Assembly: GCA_026193155.1 (NCBI GenBank)
Contig: JAPHSI010000086.1
Coordinates: 1 to 5,556 of the forward strand
Direction: 5' to 3'
DNA: 5,556 nt
DNA from: Sulfurimonadaceae bacterium
GTDB lineage: Bacteria; Campylobacterota; Campylobacteria; Campylobacterales; Sulfurimonadaceae
Below, piece by piece: positions 1 to 5,055 of this stretch; positions within the stretch are counted from its first letter, which is position 1, and every line of letters starts with the position of its first letter. The notes beneath the pieces are model-generated. The model had not been told where the DNA came from. It searched no databases and worked only from the letters and a program-made list of their open reading frames with translations. Position numbers and translations under genes: made by a program.

Positions 1-1078
1 TAAAGTGTGCAATAGCATTAACTGATTTAATCGCTTGAATAGGACCTTCTAATGTTGAGAACATATAGAAAGTAGAACCAAGAACCATAAACTTAATTAA
101 CGGAGATGCTGCAACTTGTTGCCACTCACCCTTCATTGTTAGAAGCATATTAATCGCTGAACCCCAAGACGGAAGAATTAAGATTACAGAGAAAATTGAA
201 CCCATAGTCTGCATCCAATCTGGAACAGTTGAATAAAGAAGGTGGTGACCACCAGCCCATAGGTAAACAAACATTAGTCCCCAGAAAGAAAGTAATGATA
301 ATTTATAAGAATAAATCGCTTGACCAGACTCTTTTGGTAAAAAGTAATAAATCATAGCAACAATAGGAACTGTAAAACCAAATGCAACCGCATTGTGACC
401 ATACCACCACTCAACTAATGCATCATTAGTACCAGCAAACATAGATACTGAGTGATACCAAGCACCTATACCAGTCTCACCAGCAGGTGAAGAAGCTAGC
501 ATTGTAGGAATTTCCATATTATTAAACAGATATAACATTGCTATACCTAGGAAAGTAGCAATATAGTACCAAATTGAGATATAAAGTGCTTTTTCACGAC
601 GGATACCAATTAAACCGAAGATACTTAAACCAAATATTACCCATACAACAACAACAGCGATGTCGATTGGCCATTCAAATTCAGCATACTCTTTTGATGT
701 AGTTACACCTGCAAATAGTGAAACAACTACTGCAACAACTACTACTAAATATAACCAAAAGTGTAACTTCCCTAAAAACATCAAAAAGCCTGACTCTGCC
801 ATTGATACTTTTAAAACACGCTGACCAACATAATACCAAGTAGCAAATATACCACTTAGTGTAAAACCAAAGATTACTGCATCTGTGTGCAGCGGACGAA
901 GACGACTGTAGTTAGTGTATTCAGCAAGACCCTCACCTAGAACTAAGTTTAGTTCAGGAAACGCAAGTTGAAATGCTAAAATTACACCGATTAACATACC
1001 CACAGCTCCTAAAAGAACTGTAGTTAGCATGAACATCTTTGCAACTGTATAGTCGTACTCTAATGGACGATTCTCCAT
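1..1078 (-). CDS. ccoN: cbb3-type cytochrome c oxidase catalytic subunit I, 3' end outside window
   Basis: CcoN is the catalytic inner-membrane subunit of the high-affinity cbb3 oxidase. It reduces O2 to water with electrons from cytochrome c and pumps protons. The window holds residues 1-359; family members are usually about 480-490 residues. Visible hallmarks are the RPLHT motif with low-spin heme b ligand His64, KEYAEFEWPID (129-139), the CuB ligand His228 in WWYGHNAVAF, and the pair His278-His279 in WAGGHH. Tyr272 lies six residues before His278, the position of the Tyr cross-linked to the first CuB His. Repeated long hydrophobic segments fit a polytopic membrane protein. The sequence stops at AIAHF, just before the expected TDWTIGHVH motif carrying the last heme ligands. 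The start ATG at 1078 has a perfect AGGAGG six bases upstream. In this phylum ccoN normally opens a ccoNOQP operon, so ccoO probably lies beyond position 1. Base composition is visibly less AT-rich than in the two signalling genes. Confidence 0.97.
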   Translation of the reverse strand, partial: MENRPLEYDYTVAKMFMLTTVLLGAVGMLIGVILAFQLAFPELNLVLGEGLAEYTNYSRLRPLHTDAVIFGFTLSGIFATWYYVGQRVLKVSMAESGFLMFLGKLHFWLYLVVVVAVVVSLFAGVTTSKEYAEFEWPIDIAVVVVWVIFGLSIFGLIGIRREKALYISIWYYIATFLGIAMLYLFNNMEIPTMLASSPAGETGIGAWYHSVSMFAGTNDALVEWWYGHNAVAFGFTVPIVAMIYYFLPKESGQAIYSYKLSLLSFWGLMFVYLWAGGHHLLYSTVPDWMQTMGSIFSVILILPSWGSAINMLLTMKGEWQQVAASPLIKFMVLGSTFYMFSTLEGPIQAIKSVNAIAHF

Positions 1079-1084
1079 ATATAG

Positions 1085-1090
1085 CCTCCT
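1085..1090 (-). promoter_or_regulatory. Strong ribosome-binding site of ccoN
   Basis: The minus strand reads AGGAGG, six bases (CTATAT) before ATG 1078. It is the only perfect six-base Shine-Dalgarno in the window. It fixes the ccoN start and suggests high expression, as expected for a terminal oxidase. Confidence 0.9.
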
Positions 1091-1156
1091 TAAAGATTCA
1101 AAGCAATTAAGTCTAAATAAATATATTTCCAGATAGTTAGACCAATTAACATTAAT

Positions 1157-1162
1157 ACTATA
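1157..1162 (-). promoter_or_regulatory. Candidate -10 element for ccoN
   Basis: The minus strand reads TATAGT (5 of 6 to TATAAT), preceded by ATGGT, in the 203-nt gap between carA and ccoN. No recognisable -35 lies 16-18 bases upstream, which is common in Campylobacterota promoters. Transcription would start near 1150, leaving a leader of about 70 nt. The region is so AT-rich that other -10-like strings exist, so this is the best candidate rather than a firm call. Confidence 0.4.
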
Positions 1163-1192
1163 ACCATAGAAAAGTTTAAAACATCTTAAAAA

Positions 1193-1210
1193 TTGACTAT
1201 TTTATGACAA
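1193..1210 (-). promoter_or_regulatory. Candidate PhoB/OmpR-type direct-repeat operator upstream of ccoN
   Basis: The minus strand reads TTGTCATAAAATAGTCAA. GTCA occurs twice with an 11-bp period and an A-rich spacer. The first half closely matches the E. coli Pho-box half-site and spacer (TGTCATAAAA); the second half matches only at GTCA. It lies about 30 bp upstream of the candidate -10, further than a classical Pho box. The resemblance is seen in the sequence; any regulator is inferred. It is not a good FNR box (TTGAT-N4-ATCAA). Confidence 0.25.
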
Positions 1211-1270
1211 ATTTACCTAATTATTAGTTTTTTGTTTACTTTCGTATATTTATTTTACTTTAAGAATATG

Positions 1271-1306
1271 TTTTTTAGAGTTTATCTCTTAATAAGCTCT
1301 AAAAAA
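1271..1306 (-). repeat. Inverted repeat spanning the end of carA
   Basis: On the plus strand, TTTTTTAGAG (1271-1280) and CTCTAAAAAA (1297-1306) are perfect 10-bp reverse complements. Inside them, 1282-1285 and 1292-1295 also pair, leaving a 6-nt loop and one A·C mismatch in the minus-strand RNA. The carA stop codon lies inside the structure. The T-run is on the 5' arm and the A-run on the 3' arm in both directions, so no U-tract follows the hairpin and it is not a standard intrinsic terminator. It may protect the carA mRNA 3' end or be a protein site. The pairing is certain; the role is unknown. Confidence 0.6.
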
Positions 1307-2418
1307 CTTGAGAAAATATATCTACTTTCTTTTGGACCAGGAGAAGATTCTGGATGATGTTGAACTGAAAAAATAGGACTGTCTTTATATTTTAGTCCTT
1401 CTATAGTATTATCAAAAAGATTTGAGTGTGTAACTTCTGCAATCTCTACTATATTATCAGGAACATTATAGTTATGATTTTGTGCAGTTATCTCTACTAA
1501 ACCTGTTTTAACATTTTTTACAGGATGGTTTCCGCCATGATGACCAAATTTTAATTTATAAGTATCATAACCATGAGAGATTGAAAGAAGCTGATGCCCT
1601 AAACAGATTCCAAACATTGGAACTTTTGCAGCTATTAGTTTTTTGATCTGTTCTTGTTCTTTTTTAAGCACTAAGGGATCACCGGGACCATTTGATAAAA
1701 ATACACCGTCTATATCTTTAGAGTTGTATCTTTCAATTAAATCTTCTGCCTGAAAATCATTAGGGATAACTTCTACTTCAATACCTGCACTTACAATCTC
1801 ATTTAATATGTTTTGTTTAACTCCAAAATCTATAGCTACTATTTTAGCTTCTGCGTTTGGAGCTTCTTCATATTCAAATTCGGTTTTCGAATATGTTGAT
1901 TGAGTATGTTTATATGCTTTTTTTGTACTAACTTCTTCTATATAGTTAACATCCTCTATACGTGGAGAATCAGCAAGAAGTTTTTTTAATTCATCTTTAT
2001 TGTCTATTTCAGTTGAAGCTATCATCATCATAGCTCCTTCACTTCTTAACATTTTTGTTAGGTACCTAGTATCTATGTCACAAATCCCCATAACATTGTG
2101 TTTAATTAAAAAATCACCTAACGAACCTTCAGAACGAAAGCTTGAATGACGTTCTTGATATTTACGAACTATCATCCCTTTTGAATGTGCACTATTACTT
2201 TCCATATCTTGAGAATTTACACCAACATTACCTATTTCAGGCATAGTAAAAGTTACAAATTGACCCGCATAAGATGGGTCACTCATAATTTCTTGGTAGC
2301 CAGTTAATGAAGTATTAAAAACTATTTCACCAACTGTAGTACCATTGGCACCAAAGCTATTAGCTTCTAAGAATGTCCCATTTTCAAGGTAAACATATAC
2401 TTTTTTCATCTCTGTCAT
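1282..2418 (-). CDS. carA: Carbamoyl-phosphate synthetase small (glutaminase) subunit CarA
   Basis: CarA hydrolyses glutamine and channels the ammonia to CarB, which makes carbamoyl phosphate for pyrimidine and arginine synthesis in the cytoplasm. The 378-residue length is typical. The N-terminal small-subunit domain covers about residues 4-150 (LENGTFLEANSFG; FNTSLTGYQEIMSDPSYAGQ). A class I glutamine amidotransferase domain covers about 191-378. It carries LSNGPGDP (241-248), the nucleophile Cys272 in GICLGHQ, FGHHGGNHPV (291-300), AQNHNY (312-317), and His355/Glu357 in HHPESSPGP, so the catalytic triad is complete. ATG 2418 was chosen because AGAGGA lies eight bases upstream. Another ATG three codons in (2409) is where many homologues start and cannot be excluded. 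The start overlaps the DUF507 stop by one base (TAATG), implying translational coupling. carB is not adjacent; in Campylobacterota it is often unlinked. Confidence 0.97.
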   Translation of the reverse strand: MTEMKKVYVYLENGTFLEANSFGANGTTVGEIVFNTSLTGYQEIMSDPSYAGQFVTFTMPEIGNVGVNSQDMESNSAHSKGMIVRKYQERHSSFRSEGSLGDFLIKHNVMGICDIDTRYLTKMLRSEGAMMMIASTEIDNKDELKKLLADSPRIEDVNYIEEVSTKKAYKHTQSTYSKTEFEYEEAPNAEAKIVAIDFGVKQNILNEIVSAGIEVEVIPNDFQAEDLIERYNSKDIDGVFLSNGPGDPLVLKKEQEQIKKLIAAKVPMFGICLGHQLLSISHGYDTYKLKFGHHGGNHPVKNVKTGLVEITAQNHNYNVPDNIVEIAEVTHSNLFDNTIEGLKYKDSPIFSVQHHPESSPGPKESRYIFSSFLELIKR

Positions 2419-2969
2419 TATTGCATTCCTCTTTTAACCATCTCTTCACGGTAAATTTTTTCATAAAGAATCTCAAATTCATCTGTCCCAGGTATATAGT
2501 GTTTTTTATATGAACGAATTTTATCCATTACAGCTTCATCTACTTCACTTGCATCTGCAATAAACGATGTAATTGAGTTGTATATAATATTTTTAATACG
2601 ATTTTCAGATACTTCAAAGTGAATTAAATCCTCTTCGTACAATTCATCTAAAATTTTATGTGATATGTCTGAGTAACGTTCTTCATAGTTTAAAATTACA
2701 TCATATTCCGGTGCAAGTTTTTTCTTAATCATAAAGAAAAGTTGACGTTCATCAACCAGATTAAATTCTATCTCTTCCTCATTGTCTTCACAAATATCAC
2801 TTACTTTTTCATCAAGTGCCATCTCTTTTTTTACACTTGCTATTAATATTTTTTCAGCTTCTGCACTTATGGCTTCAAGCCCTTTTGTCATGGTAACTGC
2901 ACCACTTTTGTTTAAATCAACTGCAATTTTCGAGCATATATGGGGGATAGTTTTTAGTGATATCTTCAT
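2418..2969 (-). CDS. DUF507 family protein with two tandem repeat units
   Basis: This is a 183-residue, highly charged, largely helical protein of unknown function that I recognise as DUF507-like. It shows no signal peptide or membrane segment, so it is probably cytoplasmic. It looks like two tandem units at about residues 8-90 and 98-180. IxxKIAVDL (11-19) aligns with IxHKILDEL (102-110), and LDEKV (52-56) with VDEAV (143-147), at a constant offset of 91. The unit ends DERQLFFMI and DEFEILYEK align at offset 90. Single-unit DUF507 proteins of about 90 residues are known in other phyla, as I recall. The start is ATG 2969, with TGAGG nine bases upstream. An in-frame TTG at 2984 overlaps that Shine-Dalgarno and would add five residues (MRPKV), so it is less likely. 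The gene overlaps carA by one base, and I recall the same pairing in Campylobacter, but no biochemical link to CarA is known to me. Confidence 0.85.
   Translation of the reverse strand: MKISLKTIPHICSKIAVDLNKSGAVTMTKGLEAISAEAEKILIASVKKEMALDEKVSDICEDNEEEIEFNLVDERQLFFMIKKKLAPEYDVILNYEERYSDISHKILDELYEEDLIHFEVSENRIKNIIYNSITSFIADASEVDEAVMDKIRSYKKHYIPGTDEFEILYEKIYREEMVKRGMQ
2427..2432 (-). promoter_or_regulatory. Ribosome-binding site of carA inside the DUF507 gene
   Basis: The minus strand reads AGAGGA eight bases before ATG 2418, within the last codons of the DUF507 gene. It favours this start over the in-frame ATG at 2409, which would sit 17 bases away. Confidence 0.65.
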
Positions 2970-2978
2970 GACTTTTGG

Positions 2979-2983
2979 CCTCA
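2979..2983 (-). promoter_or_regulatory. Ribosome-binding site that decides the DUF507 start
   Basis: The minus strand reads TGAGG, ending nine bases before ATG 2969. The alternative TTG start at 2984-2982 overlaps this site and has no Shine-Dalgarno of its own, so the ATG is preferred. Confidence 0.65.
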
Positions 2984-3030
2984 AAATAAATTAAATTCAC
3001 GCATTTTACAATAAATTAGGTAAAAGTATG

Positions 3031-3036
3031 ATTATA
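3031..3036 (-). promoter_or_regulatory. Candidate -10 element of the DUF507-carA promoter
   Basis: A perfect TATAAT on the minus strand lies in the 96-nt gap between the response regulator and the DUF507 gene. Transcription would start near 3024, giving a leader of about 55 nt. There is no good -35 at normal spacing; a CTGACA lies 12 bases upstream, too close. A separate promoter would let DUF507-carA be expressed independently of the signalling genes. No hairpin terminator is evident after the regulator, so read-through is also possible. Confidence 0.5.
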
Positions 3037-3065
3037 GTAGAGCAAGTATGTCAGATTAATATCAT

Positions 3066-3770
3066 TTATCTCTCATATTTAAGATAATATCCCCTATTTA
3101 TAATATTAATGATAGAGTTCTGTGGTAACTTTTTTCTAACACGTTTAATTAGACCTCTCAATGCATCAAAAGTTAAATCTTTGTTACCGTCATTCTCCCA
3201 AAAGAATTCCATTATTTCTTGAGAACTAAAGATACGTTCTTTTTCTGAACTGAGAAGTTCCATCAATATCACTTCACTTTTTGTCAAAAATACACTATTT
3301 GAGTTGTGAATTAAAATCTTCTTTGTTTTATCCCATATATAATTATGTGGCATATAAAAATAGTTATCGGTTTGAAATTTTTTTTCTAGTTCACATACCA
3401 CTTTATAAAGTGTTTCAGTTAATATTATATCTTCAACCGGTTTATGTAAATATTCTATGGGACACAGTTCAATCTCTTCAAATATATTTTTTTCATCTAA
3501 AAATGGTGTTAATAATAATATTATTATTTTTACATTGTTGTCTTGTTCACGAATTTTAGCTGCTACTTCAAATCCACTTAGATGCGGTATATTATCATCT
3601 AATACAAGAATATCTATATTGTGTTTTTCATAAAGCTTAAGAGCTTCCTTACCATTCTTAGCAATATAAAGTATTTTAAATTTTTCTTCTAAATATTTTT
3701 TATACTCCGTTTTTGTTAACCCATCCTCTTGGGCATATAAAATAGTATATTTACTAGTATCAAATTTCAT
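3066..3770 (-). CDS. OmpR/PhoB-family response regulator (receiver plus winged helix)
   Basis: This is a 234-residue DNA-binding response regulator, presumably activated by phosphorylation. The receiver domain covers about residues 8-125. It has the acidic pair Glu15/Asp16, phospho-acceptor Asp58 (in LVLDDNIPHLSG, four residues before Pro), Thr88, and Lys110 in YLHKP with the aromatic switch position Tyr107. All residues needed for phosphorylation are present. The C-terminal winged-helix domain covers about 140-232, with LTKSEVILMELL, the recognition-helix-like LRGLIKRVRKKL and the terminal hairpin INRGYYL. ATG 3770 is the start; an in-frame TAA lies four codons upstream. The only Shine-Dalgarno-like GAGGG (3786-3790) is 15 bases away, so initiation may be weak or coupled. 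The gene follows the diguanylate cyclase by 29 nt and is probably cotranscribed. No histidine kinase is in the window. The sequence is extremely AT-rich. Confidence 0.92.
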   Translation of the reverse strand: MKFDTSKYTILYAQEDGLTKTEYKKYLEEKFKILYIAKNGKEALKLYEKHNIDILVLDDNIPHLSGFEVAAKIREQDNNVKIIILLLTPFLDEKNIFEEIELCPIEYLHKPVEDIILTETLYKVVCELEKKFQTDNYFYMPHNYIWDKTKKILIHNSNSVFLTKSEVILMELLSSEKERIFSSQEIMEFFWENDGNKDLTFDALRGLIKRVRKKLPQNSIINIINRGYYLKYER

Positions 3771-3799
3771 TTTTAAGTATTATTTCCCTCTTTTACTTT

Positions 3800-4921
3800 T
3801 TAAAATACAATACGGTCACGACCATCTTCTTTAGCTTTATATAAAGCTTCATCTGCTTTTGTAAAAAGCGTTTCAGTTGTATCACATTCGGATGCCACAG
3901 CTACACCTATACTTATACTGATTTTTTTCACTGTTTCAAATTCATGGTTTTTTATGGCTTTATGTATTTTTTTTGCAACATACAGAGCATTATCCAGATT
4001 TGTATTTGGTAAAAGTATAACAAACTCTTCCCCTCCCCATCTTGCAAATATATCACTTTGTCTAATATGTTGTTTTGTAACTTCAACTAACTCCACTAAA
4101 ACTATATCACCTATTTTATGCCCAAAAGAATCATTTATTTTTTTAAAATGATCAATATCATATATTAAAAGTGACGTCTTTGCATCACTTTGCTTTTTAT
4201 TGTTTGCTAAATACTCTTTCAACGACTCATCAAATTTATATCGATTTGATATACCTGTTAGACTATCGGTATTTGCCAAGACCTCAAGTTCCTTATTTAA
4301 AGTAGTTATTTTTTCCTCTTTTTCTTTTCTTTTAGCAATATCTCGTACAAATGCGACAAAATACTCTTTTTTCTTGTACATAACATAGTTTGCCAATACT
4401 TCTACATCTACATATATATTTTCTTTATTAAGATATCTTGTTTCAAATTGAGCAGTCCTTTTCTCCTTAAGAAGATACCATTTTTTCAACCATTTCTCTT
4501 TGGTAAAATTATTACTTTTTAAATCAAAAATGTTTAACTTCATAAACTCTTCAATTTCATAACCTAAATTTTTAGCCGCACTTTTATTTACATAATGAAA
4601 ACTTCCATCTCTGTTCAACCAAAATATAGCTTCTGAAGATTTTCCAATTGAGTATTCAAGTAAAAGTTTGTATTCTATATGCTCAAAATAGCTTTTTGAG
4701 AATATATATCCAAAGGTTATACACAAAGTAAGGACTAGTGTTCTGGCATAAGCTTCAGATATCGGTACATTAAAAATTAAAAAATCTAAAAATGAACCAA
4801 ATCCCGCATAAAAGAAATAAGTATCGATATGTGCATTCAAAACACCCAGACTTATTCCTAATAAAAAAAAGGAAAAAAAAACTTTGTTGAAAATATATCT
4901 TTTCTCAAACTGCAAACTCAT
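3800..4921 (-). CDS. Membrane-anchored PAS-GGDEF diguanylate cyclase
   Basis: This 373-residue protein is predicted to make cyclic di-GMP from two GTP at the inner membrane. Two hydrophobic segments (about residues 14-30 and 59-75) flank a short outside loop of about 28 residues. A PAS domain follows (about 87-196; SSEAIFWLNRDGSFHYVNKS at its start, FVRDIAKRK at its end), then a short coiled linker (about 197-216). The GGDEF domain (217-373) has DSLTGISNRYKF, metal-binding Asp255 in YDIDHFKKIND, the active-site GGEEF (296-300) and an intact inhibitory I-site Arg287-x-x-Asp290 five residues before it. It therefore looks catalytically active and product-inhibited. ATG 4921 has only a weak upstream purine stretch. 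No EAL or HD-GYP domain is present. The next gene, 29 nt on, is a response regulator, so the pair probably forms an operon. The PAS domain may sense redox, oxygen or a small ligand; no cofactor residue is obvious. Confidence 0.94.
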   Translation of the reverse strand: MSLQFEKRYIFNKVFFSFFLLGISLGVLNAHIDTYFFYAGFGSFLDFLIFNVPISEAYARTLVLTLCITFGYIFSKSYFEHIEYKLLLEYSIGKSSEAIFWLNRDGSFHYVNKSAAKNLGYEIEEFMKLNIFDLKSNNFTKEKWLKKWYLLKEKRTAQFETRYLNKENIYVDVEVLANYVMYKKKEYFVAFVRDIAKRKEKEEKITTLNKELEVLANTDSLTGISNRYKFDESLKEYLANNKKQSDAKTSLLIYDIDHFKKINDSFGHKIGDIVLVELVEVTKQHIRQSDIFARWGGEEFVILLPNTNLDNALYVAKKIHKAIKNHEFETVKKISISIGVAVASECDTTETLFTKADEALYKAKEDGRDRIVF

Positions 4922-5005
4922 ACTTCAACTTTAAATAAATTATATATCATAAAACTTTTAAATAATCGTTATGTTATTTATAGTTTATAATATGATATAT
5001 ATGTT

Positions 5006-5014
5006 ATTATACCA
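5006..5014 (-). promoter_or_regulatory. Extended -10 promoter element for the cyclase-regulator operon
   Basis: The minus strand reads TGGTATAAT, a perfect -10 with an extended TG. Transcription would start near 4999, about 78 nt before ATG 4921. TTGACA occurs at 5023-5028 and 5034-5039, but the spacings to the -10 are 11 and 22 bases, so neither is a proper -35. The expected -35 position falls between the two direct repeats, an arrangement typical of activator-dependent promoters. A second TATAAT at 4939-4944 is possible but would leave a leader of only about 11 nt. Confidence 0.55.
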
Positions 5015-5019
5015 ATAGT

Positions 5020-5041
5020 ATGTGTCAAAGATGTGTCAAAA
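5020..5041. repeat. Tandem 11-bp direct repeat, probable regulator-binding site
   Basis: On the plus strand, ATGTGTCAAAG (5020-5030) is followed directly by ATGTGTCAAAA (5031-5041), identical at 10 of 11 positions. One repeat per helical turn is the architecture bound by tandem OmpR/PhoB-family dimers; the core reads as GTGTCAA, a 4-bp spacer, then GTGTCAA. It sits at the -35 position of the promoter for a regulator of exactly that family. The repeat is seen directly; its binding protein is inferred. Confidence 0.7.
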
Positions 5042-5055
5042 GCGATTATATAATA

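Noticed and set aside
1193..1210. FNR/CRP-type palindrome upstream of ccoN
   Set aside because: The half-sites mismatch each other at the fourth base and the spacer is 8 rather than 4 or 6 bases, so it is a poor FNR or CRP site.
1271..1306. Intrinsic terminator for carA
   Set aside because: No U-tract follows the hairpin in either direction; the T-run precedes it instead.
1921..2440. carA as a degenerate or fused glutamine amidotransferase
   Set aside because: Length is normal and the Cys272, His355 and Glu357 triad is intact; HHPE in place of GHPE is an ordinary variant.
2970..2984. TTG start adding five residues to the DUF507 protein
   Set aside because: It overlaps the Shine-Dalgarno of ATG 2969 and lacks one of its own; family members usually start near the ATG.
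2782..4388. Several plus-strand open frames of 62-92 codons
   Set aside because: They lie opposite well-supported minus-strand genes, have no recognisable domains and arise from AT-rich antisense sequence.
5023..5039. The two TTGACA strings as sigma70 -35 boxes
   Set aside because: Spacings of 11 and 22 bases to the -10 do not fit the usual 16-18; they are better explained as parts of the direct repeat.
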